The notes: a model not told the origin generated them from the letters alone. 64,000 nucleotides of DNA from Flavobacterium sp. HJJ (GCF_015351475.1 NZ_JADKPR010000018.1:1-64000); one strand, 5' to 3'; positions 50,228 through 59,547 are shown, numbered from the stretch's first letter. Program-made: numbers and translations.

Positions 50228-51016
50228 CTAAACTTTTCCTAAAGTATATAATTGCTCCATTGTTGGCGAAGTGCTTCCGCCTTCTGGTTCTAATGTTATT
50301 CCAAAAGCTTCGGCAAAACCAGCGTCGCTGACTTCGAATATTTTTTGGTCATTAGCAGTGAAATTTGCAAGTAATCCAATACTTGTCGGTGTTAAGACGG
50401 GTGCTAATTTTAAAGCCCAAACTTGGTAAACCATTCCTTTTGGCGGTTTCGGCAGACCCGATGCATCTACATACACGGCTTTGGTTTCTTTGTTCCAATA
50501 TATTTTTGCAAATGAAGCAGGCGAGACCGTCTGCCCGCCCAAGCTTACTACAGTATTTTTTGGATCACGAATCACAGCCAGACCCGTTTCGATGGTTTTG
50601 TTTTTTATACCTAATGAATCTACTGTTTTAATCAGATTTTCTTTTTCAGAATTTATTTCAGCTACTTGATTTTTGGTCTCATTGAGCTGCAGGTATTGAT
50701 AGCCAATGCCTAATAATAAAACTACAGCTGCAGCCCAGCCGATATAAGTATATTTTGATTTTGACGGAGTCATTTCAACAACTTTTCCGTGTTTCAGCTC
50801 TAATTTGGCTTTAATTTTTTCATAATTAGCAACCGAATGAAATGGAGAAAAAGTCGAAGATAAGGCCACAATAGCTTTCTCAATCGAAATAATTTCATCG
50901 TTTATTTCACTGTACTCTTTTGCCAAAGCGGCAATCTCTATGTTTTCTGTTTCGCTAAGTAAACCATAAACATAAAGCTCTAAAATTCCGGAGTCTATAT
51001 ATTGTTTTGTATCCAT
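50228..51016 (-). CDS. anti-sigma factor (RskA-type)
   Basis: A 262-residue membrane protein: a cytoplasmic N-terminal part (IDSGILELYVYGLLSETENIEIAALAKEY) that would bind sigma, one membrane helix (IGWAAAVVLLLGIGYQYLQL, about 92-111), a coiled-coil stretch, and a periplasmic RskA domain (VVSLGGQTVSPASFAKIYWNKETKAVYVDASGLPKPPKGMVYQVWAL to GFAEAFGITLEPEGGSTSPT). No His/Cys zinc motif is visible. Its ATG overlaps the sigma stop codon by one base (TAATG), so the pair is coupled. Confidence 0.9.
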   Translation of the reverse strand: MDTKQYIDSGILELYVYGLLSETENIEIAALAKEYSEINDEIISIEKAIVALSSTFSPFHSVANYEKIKAKLELKHGKVVEMTPSKSKYTYIGWAAAVVLLLGIGYQYLQLNETKNQVAEINSEKENLIKTVDSLGIKNKTIETGLAVIRDPKNTVVSLGGQTVSPASFAKIYWNKETKAVYVDASGLPKPPKGMVYQVWALKLAPVLTPTSIGLLANFTANDQKIFEVSDAGFAEAFGITLEPEGGSTSPTMEQLYTLGKV

Positions 51017-51546
51017 TATAATTTTAAATAAAGTCGTAAATCGTTAATACAATTTCTGTTTTGTGTTTTAACAGTCCCCAATGGTATTGCTAATTCTTCC
51101 GAAGCTTCCTGCTGCGTGTATCCTTTAAAAAATAACAGATCGATAATCTGGATACACTTGGGTTTTAGTTTTTTTACAAATTCCTGAATTCCGATAGCAT
51201 CAATTTTATGTGACAGTTTGCTGCTGTCGTCTAATAGATTTACGAAATTATCCGAAGAAAGGTTTTTTTGACTGTTATTAAAATTTTTGGAACGCAGTTT
51301 ATCGATAGAAGTATTGCGTGCAATGTTGATTATCCATGTGTAAAAGCGCCCTTTGCTTTCATGATATGAATCGATATTTTTCCAAATTTTTACAAATACT
51401 TCCTGTAGAACATCTTCGGCTTCTTCCCGGTTTTTGACTAAAGTATTGATGACAGCAAACAGACTTTTAGAGTACATATCGTATAAATGCGTAAAAGCTT
51501 TTTCATCCTTACTATAAATTAAAACTAATAATTCTTCTTGCGTCAT
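51016..51546 (-). CDS. ECF RNA polymerase sigma factor
   Basis: A 176-residue sigma70-family factor with only regions 2 and 4: FTHLYDMYSKSLFAVINTLVKNREEAEDVLQEVFVKIWKNI (region 2, core and -10 binding) and KPKCIQIIDLLFFKGYTQQEASEELAIPLGTVKTQNRNCINDLRLYL (region 4, -35 binding). It is released when its coupled RskA anti-sigma is inactivated. It diverges from the DUF4331 operon across a 230-bp gap, the likeliest target besides itself. Confidence 0.92.
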   Translation of the reverse strand: MTQEELLVLIYSKDEKAFTHLYDMYSKSLFAVINTLVKNREEAEDVLQEVFVKIWKNIDSYHESKGRFYTWIINIARNTSIDKLRSKNFNNSQKNLSSDNFVNLLDDSSKLSHKIDAIGIQEFVKKLKPKCIQIIDLLFFKGYTQQEASEELAIPLGTVKTQNRNCINDLRLYLKL

Positions 51547-51774
51547 GGTGTTTTGATTTGTGATTTACAAACATATACAAATCATTTTAATTCCTGACAT
51601 TTTTAATAATTATCGAAAATAAATAAATCTGATTTTAAAATTCGATAGTTTTTTTAAGTTTCAAAGTGTTGAAAGTTAGTTTGTTAAAATTTATTTTAAC
51701 TTTTTTTGATTTTTTTAAAACCAAAAGCAAATCAATTGCGTAAATGCTCTTATAACTATAAAAATTATAATAAA

Positions 51775-52425
51775 ATGAAAAAATCAAAATTAGTATTAGG
51801 ACTTTCATTCTTGGCTGTTTCAGGATTAGTTCTAATTGCGGCAGATCACATTGATGCGCCTTCAGTAACCGGTAATGCGGCAGACATTACAGACATGTTC
51901 ACTTTTCAGGGACAGGACACCAATAATTTAGTTTTTGCTGTTAATACCCAAGGATTGTTATCTCCTAATAAAACTGCTGAAGCAGTATTTAATGAAAATG
52001 TGATGATCGAAGTAAATATTGACAACACAGGCGATAATGTTGAAGATTTAGTAATTCAGGCTGTAAAAAGGGGTGATAAAATGTATTTCTTCGGACCTTA
52101 TAAACCTTCCATGACTGGAAAAAACAGTTCGATAGATGTAAGTAAAGCTTCTGGAGACGTTGCAATTTCTGCTTATAAAATGACTCCGGTAACAGCGTCT
52201 AAAAACGGAATGAAGTTTTTTGCAGGACCAAGAGACGATCCGTTTTTCTTTGATTTAGGTCAATTTCAAAAAATTCTCGGAGGAACTGCAGCTGGATTTA
52301 ATAACCCGGGTGTAGACACTTTTGCAGGGACAAATGTTTTGTCGGTTGTTGTTGAAGTGCCAAAAGTGATGCTGGGAGGTTCAGGAACTTTAAACGTTTG
52401 GGCTGAAACTAAGAAAAAACAATAA
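51775..52425 (+). CDS. exported DUF4331 protein (N-terminal type half)
   Basis: ATG at 51775 (MKKSKLVLGLSFLAVSGLVLIAADHIDAPSVTGNAADITDMFTFQG) gives a signal peptide directly followed by the DUF4331 opening DHxDAPxxxxxxADITDMFxF. At 216 residues it covers only the first part of the family; the following gene covers the rest. The role is unknown; the family is seen in exported proteins near TonB receptors. It is the first gene of a four-gene operon (DUF4331, DUF4331-like lipoprotein, TPR lipoprotein, TonB receptor) divergent from an ECF sigma pair. Confidence 0.85.
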   Translation: MKKSKLVLGLSFLAVSGLVLIAADHIDAPSVTGNAADITDMFTFQGQDTNNLVFAVNTQGLLSPNKTAEAVFNENVMIEVNIDNTGDNVEDLVIQAVKRGDKMYFFGPYKPSMTGKNSSIDVSKASGDVAISAYKMTPVTASKNGMKFFAGPRDDPFFFDLGQFQKILGGTAAGFNNPGVDTFAGTNVLSVVVEVPKVMLGGSGTLNVWAETKKKQ

Positions 52426-52456
52426 GAAATAGTATTTAAAACTTAAAGATAATAGT

Positions 52457-53008
52457 ATGAAAACGAATAAATTAAAAATGATGACAATCGCACTTGCTGC
52501 GGCATTGGTTTCTGCAAATTGTGATAATAACGATAATAACAATGGCGGTACCGAAATGAAGGATTTTTCAGGAACGTATGTACAGCAGGATCAAATGGCC
52601 AGACCAGCAATAAACACCGTTTTTATAGCATCCGGACAGCCAAAAGATGATTTTAATGCTGCTATTCCATCGGATATGGGGAGCAAATATCAGCCGATTT
52701 TTCAATCGAGACTGATGGCTTTGAATCCAGCTTATAACATGAATGCTTTGGGACAATCGGCTGCTGCATTTACAGGACTTTTGGCTACCGATGTACTGAA
52801 TGTATCCACGACTAAAAAGACCACTTTTTTTGATGGTACAAATGTTCTCACAGGAAGAGCTTTGGCTGATGATGTGATTGATGTGGAATTGTTACTGATT
52901 TTTGGCGGTTCAGCCGGAACTTCAAATCCTCAATTGACTTCAGACCATGTAAACGCAAATGACGCAGCCTTCGGAACTTCATTCCCATACTTAGCTGCAG
53001 CTTGGTAA
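52457..53008 (+). CDS. DUF4331-like lipoprotein (C-terminal type half)
   Basis: A 183-residue lipoprotein: the signal ends AALVSANC with Cys23 as the lipid site, then an Asn/Asp linker. The mature part has QDQMARPAINTVFIASGQPKDDFN, which matches the late DUF4331 region (xxMGRPxVNxVFIPSG), and ends ADDVIDVELLLIFGG to FGTSFPYLAAAW. It appears to be the second half of the DUF4331 fold on a separate polypeptide, with its own signal, so it is not a frameshift product. It lies 31 bp after the first half. Confidence 0.82.
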   Translation: MKTNKLKMMTIALAAALVSANCDNNDNNNGGTEMKDFSGTYVQQDQMARPAINTVFIASGQPKDDFNAAIPSDMGSKYQPIFQSRLMALNPAYNMNALGQSAAAFTGLLATDVLNVSTTKKTTFFDGTNVLTGRALADDVIDVELLLIFGGSAGTSNPQLTSDHVNANDAAFGTSFPYLAAAW

Positions 53009-53081
53009 TTTATTTTAAAAACAGAGCAAGTTCCTACTGCTTGTTCTGTTTTTATTTTCAACAACAAACAAATAAGTTATT

Positions 53082-54377
53082 ATGAAAACAGTTAAAAACA
53101 TTTTGGTATTGTTATGCCTTATACTGCTAGCAAGTTGTAGTAACAATCCAAGTAATCAAATTACAAATGCAGAAGATTATGAAAAATATTTGCATATAAG
53201 CGATAATAAATCACTTGATATGGCTCATAAGGAAATTATTTTTTGGGAAGACAAACTAGACAGAGCTCCAAATCAAAGTACTTATTTGGGACAATTAGCA
53301 TCCAATTATGCTGTAATTTTTGAATATACCGGTGCCATTGGAAATTTGTATAAAACAGAATCACTTCTTGAAGAGGCCAATAAAGCCAATAATTACGGCA
53401 GAGTAGGAACATTGCGTTCTTTGGCCAGAAATTATATTTCACAGCATCGTTTTAAAGAAGCTTTAGTTTTAGCCAATAAGGCTTTTGCAATTGGTGAAGG
53501 AAAAAAAGAAACTCAAAAATTACTTTTTGATGTGCAGATGGAGCTTGGAAATTACGATGAAGCAGTCAAAAATCTTGAAGCCATTAAAGACTTTAACGAC
53601 TATGATTATTTAATTCGGATTGCAAAATGGAACGATCATAAAGGAGATTTATCAACAGCGATACAATTTATGGAGAAAGCCAGAACGATTGCCGAGAAAG
53701 AAGACAATAAAACACTGCGAATTTGGTCCTACTCTAATTTGGGTGATTTTTACGGCCATGCAGGACGCATTCAGGAATCGTACAAAAGTTATCTGCAGAC
53801 ATTGGAATTAGATCCAAATTATTCCTATGCTTTAAAAGGAATTGCATGGATTGTTTTTTCCCACGAAAGAAATACTGCTGAAGCGAAAAGAATAATTGGA
53901 ACGATTTCAAAAACTCATAACACTCCCGATTTTTATCTGCTGAAAGCCCAGATTGCGCAGTATGAAGGAAACTCTGCCGAAGAAAATACAAATACGGCAG
54001 CATATTTTGCAATGCTGAAAACTAATAATTACGGCGCTATGTACAATAAATACAATGTTTTATTATTTGCAGATAAAAAAGAAACAGCTCCGAAAGCATT
54101 AGAAATTGCTAAAATAGAAGTAGATCACAGACCAACACCAGATTCGTATGATTTATTGGCCTGGTCGTATTATAATGTTGGCAATGTTAAAAAAGCGCTG
54201 GAAATTGCTCAAAGGCATGTAGCAGGGAAATCATTTGAGCCTAGAGTGCAATACCACTTGGCAGCTATTTACAAATCGAATGATTTTGCCGAAAGGATTC
54301 CGCCTATTAAAGAAGAATTATTAAAAAGTACTTATGAATTAGGTCCGAATCTCGAAAGTAAAATTTCCCAATTATAA
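53082..54377 (+). CDS. TPR-repeat lipoprotein
   Basis: A 431-residue lipoprotein (signal ending LILLASC, Cys19) made of tetratricopeptide-like helix pairs throughout, for example LRSLARNYISQHRFKEALVLANKAFAIGEG, LFDVQMELGNYDEAVKNLEAI and LQTLELDPNYSYALKGIAWIVF. It likely acts as a periplasmic or surface scaffold for the neighbouring DUF4331 proteins and receptor. It lies 73 bp after the DUF4331-like lipoprotein gene and 9 bp before the receptor gene. Confidence 0.88.
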   Translation: MKTVKNILVLLCLILLASCSNNPSNQITNAEDYEKYLHISDNKSLDMAHKEIIFWEDKLDRAPNQSTYLGQLASNYAVIFEYTGAIGNLYKTESLLEEANKANNYGRVGTLRSLARNYISQHRFKEALVLANKAFAIGEGKKETQKLLFDVQMELGNYDEAVKNLEAIKDFNDYDYLIRIAKWNDHKGDLSTAIQFMEKARTIAEKEDNKTLRIWSYSNLGDFYGHAGRIQESYKSYLQTLELDPNYSYALKGIAWIVFSHERNTAEAKRIIGTISKTHNTPDFYLLKAQIAQYEGNSAEENTNTAAYFAMLKTNNYGAMYNKYNVLLFADKKETAPKALEIAKIEVDHRPTPDSYDLLAWSYYNVGNVKKALEIAQRHVAGKSFEPRVQYHLAAIYKSNDFAERIPPIKEELLKSTYELGPNLESKISQL

Positions 54378-54386
54378 AATTCTCCA

Positions 54387-56603
54387 ATGAAAAAAACGCT
54401 GTTGATTTTAATCGCTTTTATTGGCTTGTATTCTCATGCTCAAACTGTAAATGGAAAAATTATTGATGCTTTCGGGCACCCAATAGAAAATGCGTATGTA
54501 CTAAATACCACTACTGAAAGTCATGCGCATACTAATGAGTTGGGTGTCTTTAGCATCGAAAAAACAACTGCCGAAAATATTTTGAAAATTAGTGCTTTGG
54601 GTTATAAAAAGACAACTTATACAATAACCAATGATACGGTTTTGATCACTCTTGAAGCGGATAGTTTTCAATTATCAGAAGTTATTATTCAGCCAAAATT
54701 GTCGGCTATGAATGTGATTACCAAAATTGATTTAGAAACTTCGCCTGTTAATTCTACCCAAGAAATATTACGCAAAGTACCTGGATTGTTTATAGGTCAG
54801 CATGCGGGGGGAGGTAAAGCAGAGCAGATGTTTTTGAGAGGATTTGATGTGGATCATGGTACTGATGTAGCCCTTTCTGTTGATGGAATGCCAGTAAACA
54901 TGGTTTCTCATGCGCATGGACAAGGCTATTCGGATTTGCATTTTGTAATTCCGGAAACGGTTGACAAAATAGATTTCGGAAAAGGAACGTATTACGCCAA
55001 TAAAGGTGATTTTAACACGGCTGGTTATGTTGATTTTAAAACCAAGGATAAACTAGAAAACAGTAGTATTGGAGTCGAAATTGGTCAGTTCAATACTTTT
55101 AGAACTGTTGGATTATTTGATCTATTGGGTAAACAAAAAAAGCAGAGTGCTTATTTGGCAACCGAATATATTATGACTGACGGTCCGTTTGACTCGCCTC
55201 AAAATTTTAACCGAATCAATATTTTGGGTAAATATTCGGCGGTTTTGGAGGACAATAGCACGGTTTCTATTTTAGGTTCGCGCTTTTCAAGCAAATGGGA
55301 TGCTTCCGGTCAAATTCCACAGCGGTTGGTTGATGCAGGAACTATCTCAAGATTTGGTTCTGTTGATGATACCGAAGGAGGAAATACTTCCAGAACTAAT
55401 TTTAATGTAGCGATAAATAAATCAATAGATGCAAATACTTTTTTGAAAGCGAATACTTTTTACAGTAATTATCAATTTGAATTGTATTCGAATTTTACAT
55501 TTTTCTTGGAAGATCCAATAAATGGCGACCAAATTCGTCAAAAAGAAAACAGGAATATTTATGGAATAAATGCAGAATTGAATAAAAAGTATCTTTATGG
55601 TGAAACCGAAGTTTTATACCAGATTGGTGTTGGTATCCGCAACGATCAGACAAAAGACACCGAATTATCACACACAGTAAACCGAAATACAACTTTGGAA
55701 CAAATAAAATTGGGCGATATCGATCAATCGAATATGTTTACTTATTTGAATACCGAAATTACTTTGGGCAAGCTGATTATAAATCCTGCAGTTCGATTGG
55801 ATTATTTTAAATTCAATTATTTGGACAAACTGCAAACTAATTATAAAACACAAACTCAGGATAAGGTGAAAGTTTCTCCCAAGTTAAATTTTATTTATTC
55901 TGAAAATAATGACTTACAGTTTTTTGTAAAATCGGGGATGGGATTTCACTCCAATGATACCAGAGTTGTGGTTGCGAATAGTGGAGAGGAAATTTTGCCA
56001 ACTGCTATAGGCACTGATGTTGGTACGATTTGGAAGCCTTTTCCAAAGCTAATCGTCAATTCGGCTTTGTGGTATTTGTATTTACAGCAAGAGTTTGTGT
56101 ATGTTGGTGATGCAGGAATTGTAGAGCCTAGCGGAAAAACCAAAAGAATGGGGCTTGATCTAGGTTTGCGTTATCAATTGAATGATTTTTTGTTTTTTGA
56201 TTTTGATGGAAATTATACTCACGCTAGAAGTATAGATGATCCAAAAGGTGAGGATTATATTCCGCTGGCACCAGCATTTACAACTACAGGCGGAATCAGT
56301 TTACAGAATTGGAAAAACTTTTCGGGAGGAATCCGTTATCGCTATATGGATGACAGACCTGCAAATGAAGACAATTCGATAATTGCCAAAGGCTATTTTG
56401 TCGCCGATTGCAATCTAAATTATACCTATAATAAAAGGATACTATTTGGTATTTCGATTCAAAATTTATTCAATACCAAATGGAATGAAACCCAATTTGC
56501 CACCGAATCACGATTACAAAATGAACCTGCACCTGTCGAAGAAATTCATTTTACGCCAGGCCCCCCTTTTTACCTCAAAGGAATGATTACTTATAACTTT
56601 TAA
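54387..56603 (+). CDS. TonB-dependent receptor
   Basis: A 738-residue outer-membrane receptor with a signal peptide (LLILIAFIGLYSHAQ), a carboxypeptidase-regulatory-like domain (TVNGKIIDAFGHPIENAYVLNTTTESHAHTNELGVF), a plug (STQEILRKVPGLFIGQHAGGGKAEQMFLRGFDVDHGTDVALSVDG) and a 22-strand-type barrel ending GPPFYLKGMITYNF. The plug holds VSHAHGQGYSDLHF, a His-rich line that may contact a metal or a metal complex. It is the last gene of the DUF4331 operon, ending at a terminator. Confidence 0.92.
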   Translation: MKKTLLILIAFIGLYSHAQTVNGKIIDAFGHPIENAYVLNTTTESHAHTNELGVFSIEKTTAENILKISALGYKKTTYTITNDTVLITLEADSFQLSEVIIQPKLSAMNVITKIDLETSPVNSTQEILRKVPGLFIGQHAGGGKAEQMFLRGFDVDHGTDVALSVDGMPVNMVSHAHGQGYSDLHFVIPETVDKIDFGKGTYYANKGDFNTAGYVDFKTKDKLENSSIGVEIGQFNTFRTVGLFDLLGKQKKQSAYLATEYIMTDGPFDSPQNFNRINILGKYSAVLEDNSTVSILGSRFSSKWDASGQIPQRLVDAGTISRFGSVDDTEGGNTSRTNFNVAINKSIDANTFLKANTFYSNYQFELYSNFTFFLEDPINGDQIRQKENRNIYGINAELNKKYLYGETEVLYQIGVGIRNDQTKDTELSHTVNRNTTLEQIKLGDIDQSNMFTYLNTEITLGKLIINPAVRLDYFKFNYLDKLQTNYKTQTQDKVKVSPKLNFIYSENNDLQFFVKSGMGFHSNDTRVVVANSGEEILPTAIGTDVGTIWKPFPKLIVNSALWYLYLQQEFVYVGDAGIVEPSGKTKRMGLDLGLRYQLNDFLFFDFDGNYTHARSIDDPKGEDYIPLAPAFTTTGGISLQNWKNFSGGIRYRYMDDRPANEDNSIIAKGYFVADCNLNYTYNKRILFGISIQNLFNTKWNETQFATESRLQNEPAPVEEIHFTPGPPFYLKGMITYNF

Positions 56604-56629
56604 ATCTTAGAATTTAATTTGTTTGTTGT

Positions 56630-56667
56630 GGAGTCTGTTGTTGCTAGCGGCAGACTCCTTTTTTTTA
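56630..56667. terminator. terminator between TonB receptor and dus
   Basis: GGAGTCTG and CAGACTCC pair around a 13-base loop with a following T run, ending the receptor operon next to the stop codon of the convergent dus gene. Confidence 0.82.
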
Positions 56668-57675
56668 TTTTTCTTTTGCAATAATTTCCTTGACTGTGGC
56701 TTCGTAATTTCGGATGCTTTTTGCTTTTTTGATGTTTTTATGGACTTTGTGAGGATTCGAAAAGATAACCGAAAAGTACTCCCAAAGATGGTGCATTTTC
56801 AATAAAATATGGGTCTGCCCCGATAAAGATTCGCTGTAACCTTCGTATAAAGTATCATGAAAAGCACTGAATAGTTCCATCTTGTTTTTAGGATATTCAG
56901 TAGTGTTGTTTTTTATCATGCTAGGCAAAAACGGATCAGCAATTAATCCTCGGCCGATCATCCAGTGGTCTATCGAAGGAAAACGCTCCTGCATTTCATG
57001 AAATTTTGCTACCGAAGTAATATCGCCGTTGTAATACAGTTTGTGCTTTGTATTGTCGATGCATTGCTGAAACGCATCCAGATGAACACCGCCTTTGTAC
57101 AATTGTTTGCCTATACGGGCGTGAATTGCAATATTTTTTATTGGATAAGTATCTAAAATTGGTAAAACGTCTAGAATTTCTTCAGTAGTATCGTATCCCA
57201 GACGCATTTTCATCGACACAATAATATCCGTTTCAGAATGTGCTCTGTCCAGAATGTTGTTGATTTGTTCAGTATTTTTAATCAATCCAGAACCCATTCC
57301 TGATTTGTTTGCAATTTGAGACAATGCGGACTGCTTTACTCCAGCAACATTGGGTGGGTTTTTAGGTCGGGCAACCATTGGGTAAGGGCAACCTAAGTTC
57401 CAGTTTAGCTCTTTGTAGCCCAATGACTGCACGTATTTAGCAACAAATATAAATTCATCAGCATCGTTGGTTAGTACTTGTGGTATTACTTCTAATCCTT
57501 CATTATTTTCAGGAAGCAAATCACGGTGATAAGAATTTTTTATTTCCAGTTTTCCGTTCAAACGGATATATGGAGAATAAAAAGTATCGATTCCACCGAA
57601 AAATTTATTTTGAGCATTTCTAAAACGAAAATCGGTAAATCCTTGTAAAGGTGAGGAAAGCAGGGTAAAACTCAT
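56665..57675 (-). CDS. tRNA-dihydrouridine synthase family protein
   Basis: A 336-residue flavoenzyme of the Dus family: SSPLQGFTDFRFRNAQ at the N-terminus (FMN site), catalytic Cys in NLGCPYPMVARP, DIIVSMKMRLGYD, IHARIGKQLYKGG and MIGRGLIADPFLP. It reduces uridines in tRNA loops to dihydrouridine using NADPH and FMN. Which subfamily (A, B or C) cannot be settled from reading alone. It is a single gene and the last clearly core gene before the accessory region to the right. Confidence 0.9.
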   Translation of the reverse strand: MSFTLLSSPLQGFTDFRFRNAQNKFFGGIDTFYSPYIRLNGKLEIKNSYHRDLLPENNEGLEVIPQVLTNDADEFIFVAKYVQSLGYKELNWNLGCPYPMVARPKNPPNVAGVKQSALSQIANKSGMGSGLIKNTEQINNILDRAHSETDIIVSMKMRLGYDTTEEILDVLPILDTYPIKNIAIHARIGKQLYKGGVHLDAFQQCIDNTKHKLYYNGDITSVAKFHEMQERFPSIDHWMIGRGLIADPFLPSMIKNNTTEYPKNKMELFSAFHDTLYEGYSESLSGQTHILLKMHHLWEYFSVIFSNPHKVHKNIKKAKSIRNYEATVKEIIAKEK

Positions 57676-58140
57676 AATTATTTCTAAAGGTGCAAAGGTA
57701 AGTGATTAATTTGGTCTTAATAATAAGACCAATGTATAATGCAAAGATAATTATCTTCAGGTATATGTATTGTTTTGTAGATTGTAATAACTTTTAAGTT
57801 AGTTATGAGCGAGTTTTTAGCCCACAATTGAATGGAGAACTTGGCTTGATAAATAGAATTTATACAAATTCGGTTATATCAGGTTGTAAAATGAAGTTGT
57901 GAAAACTAGAGTTATTAACAATTGTAGAAAATAAAAAAATCTATAAAGATATAACTAGACAATCAATCATTATATAAACAATAATGTTTTTTAAAACTAC
58001 TGTTTGCTTATTTAAAATTAGCTTTTATAATTTGTAAAAAAGCGTGCAAAAGTATAAAAAAAATGCGGTTATTACAACTTGACTTATGGAAAATATTGGT
58101 TAATAACTTGGGTTTTTACTTACTGAAAATTGAAGTATAT
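57676..58140. other. intergenic edge of accessory region, nothing recognised
   Basis: AT-rich sequence with no gene separates the core dus gene from the accessory segment. Short AT repeats occur. The TATATTTG box at about 58134 probably starts the small unit to the right. Confidence 0.4.
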
Positions 58141-58169
58141 TTGTCTTTGTCATAACTCGCTGGAAAGTC

Positions 58170-58212
58170 TAGCACATAAAAAAACCAAAGTTGCACCTTT
58201 GGTTTTTATGTA
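58170..58212 (+). terminator. strong hairpin in leader of the 34-codon gene
   Basis: ACATAAAAAAACCAAAG and CTTTGGTTTTTATGT pair almost perfectly around TTGCAC. It has the form of a rho-independent terminator but lies about 30 bp downstream of a promoter-like TATATTTG and just before a small gene, so attenuation or an RNA stability role is also possible. Confidence 0.55.
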
Positions 58213-58240
58213 GAGTTATTAAACCCTAAATTAAAATACT

Positions 58241-58345
58241 ATGCTGAACATAGAGTATTTACTGTTTATGCTAGGTATCTATATAATTGGATACTTAGTA
58301 AAGCAGATTAGAAAATTAATCTTCGAGATTAAAGTTAAACGCTAA
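58241..58345 (+). CDS. candidate 34-residue membrane peptide
   Basis: ATG at 58241 opens a frame reading MLNIEYLLFMLGIYIIGYLV then KQIRKLIFEIKVKR. A hydrophobic helix followed by a basic amphipathic tail is the layout of small membrane proteins and type I toxins. A promoter-like box and hairpin lie before it and an inverted repeat (ACCACTTGAAT/ATTCAGGTGGT, 58361-58391) with a T-rich flank follows, so it is a self-contained unit. No family is recognised. Confidence 0.45.
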   Translation: MLNIEYLLFMLGIYIIGYLVKQIRKLIFEIKVKR

Positions 58346-58403
58346 TCTGTTGAAATAAATACCACTTGAATACATAGCTGATTCAGGTGGTTCTTTTATA
58401 TAA

Positions 58404-58446
58404 TACAAATATATAATATAAATGTATAATATAAATGTATAATAAA
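58404..58446. repeat. short AT-rich tandem repeat
   Basis: Near copies of ATATAATATAAATGTATAAT follow each other downstream of the 34-codon unit. This is a simple low-complexity repeat without further sign of function. Confidence 0.5.
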
Positions 58447-58522
58447 TAAAATTATAAATAGTTCTTTAAAACTATCTATAATTTTAATGTTTAATTAATA
58501 TTATTTACAAATTATCATTTAA

Positions 58523-59296
58523 TCAAGATTCATTTGCTTGATTTCCATAATCTAATAAGTCAATATGAATATTAGTTGCTTTATAATTACCAGTTCGCAT
58601 GCTTTCTATAAAATCATCTTTTGAAATAGCAAATCCGCTCGATATGTAATGTAAGTGTGCTTGCCCATTTTTGTGATTTTCTCTACCTGCAATACTGTTA
58701 TATGTTACAAAAAAGCAATGCCAAACATCACCTAGTTCAAAGAAATGTGACACAATTACATTTCTTTGAATAATAATATTCTTAAGTTGTCCATCGCTTA
58801 AATCGGTATCACCAACTTTTTCTATTGTTTCATCGCCTTTTATATGTATCAACTTTGGTAATTTTTTACCTTCTAAACCTTTAGGTAAATTCTCAAAATG
58901 ATATGTACTATACAAAAAACCGAAATCCTTATAAGACTTAATTATTAATGAAAAAAGTTCATCAGGATTTAAAGTCATTCCTCTTAATAACTTTTCTTGG
59001 TCTTTTTTCCGTGTAGTTGAAAGTAATTTTAAAAAATTATCGTGAGGTATTATTTTTTCCTTTTCTTCAAAAAAACCTACTAAATCTTCTTCAGCTTTTT
59101 TTATAAAAAAATCATCATCTAAGCCAGATGTAAGAATTGGATTTTTTGAATATAACAAATCACGAAATACGGTTGCCCTTTTTTTTAGTTCATAGGCTTT
59201 GTAATGCTCTATTGGATTAACTTTTTCTATCTTGTCTTGAAAAAAAACTCTTGTGAATCCCTTGCCATCTTCATCATAAATCTTTTTAGTGTCCAT
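58523..59296 (-). CDS. unknown accessory protein
   Basis: A 257-residue soluble protein that I do not recognise. It is Lys/Glu/Asp-rich and mainly helical in its first 150 residues, then has a more beta-like part with WHCFFVTYNSIAGRENHKNGQAHLHYISSGFAISKDDFI, where His, Cys and Asn are concentrated and could form a metal or catalytic site. No signal peptide or membrane segment. It is isolated from the genes around it (251 bp upstream gap). A palindrome GTAAATTTGTGAATTTAC lies 15 bp before its start and may be an operator. The context is a mobile or defence region. Confidence 0.6.
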   Translation of the reverse strand: MDTKKIYDEDGKGFTRVFFQDKIEKVNPIEHYKAYELKKRATVFRDLLYSKNPILTSGLDDDFFIKKAEEDLVGFFEEKEKIIPHDNFLKLLSTTRKKDQEKLLRGMTLNPDELFSLIIKSYKDFGFLYSTYHFENLPKGLEGKKLPKLIHIKGDETIEKVGDTDLSDGQLKNIIIQRNVIVSHFFELGDVWHCFFVTYNSIAGRENHKNGQAHLHYISSGFAISKDDFIESMRTGNYKATNIHIDLLDYGNQANES

Positions 59297-59310
59297 CGGT
59301 TTGTCTTAAA

Positions 59311-59328
59311 GTAAATTTGTGAATTTAC
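59311..59328. promoter_or_regulatory. operator-like palindrome before the unknown gene
   Basis: GTAAATTTGTGAATTTAC has perfect seven-base arms around TGTG and sits 15 bp upstream of the start codon of the minus-strand unknown gene. The small winged-helix protein encoded upstream is a possible binder (inference). Confidence 0.45.
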
Positions 59329-59547
59329 ACAAATGGGTTAATCTAACCAAAATACCTTATACTATAAGATAATAAATAGTAAGTTAATCCATTCTATATT
59401 TGATTCAGCCAAAATTTGCATTTTTTCAAATATAAAATTATAATTCTTATTGAATTAACTTTAATCTAAATCTTTTGTCCAATCTAGAAGTCTTTGCTCA
59501 AATGGTCAAAGGTTACATTGGATTTGATTTGCATCTTTTTTCGATGC

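Noticed and set aside
52426..52456. A frameshift joining the two DUF4331-type genes
   Set aside because: The second gene has its own start and a proper lipoprotein signal with Cys, and a normal intergenic gap separates the two.
58404..58446. AT-rich tandem repeat as an origin iteron array
   Set aside because: Copies are imperfect, very AT-rich and few; no replication initiator site pattern or DnaA boxes are seen nearby.
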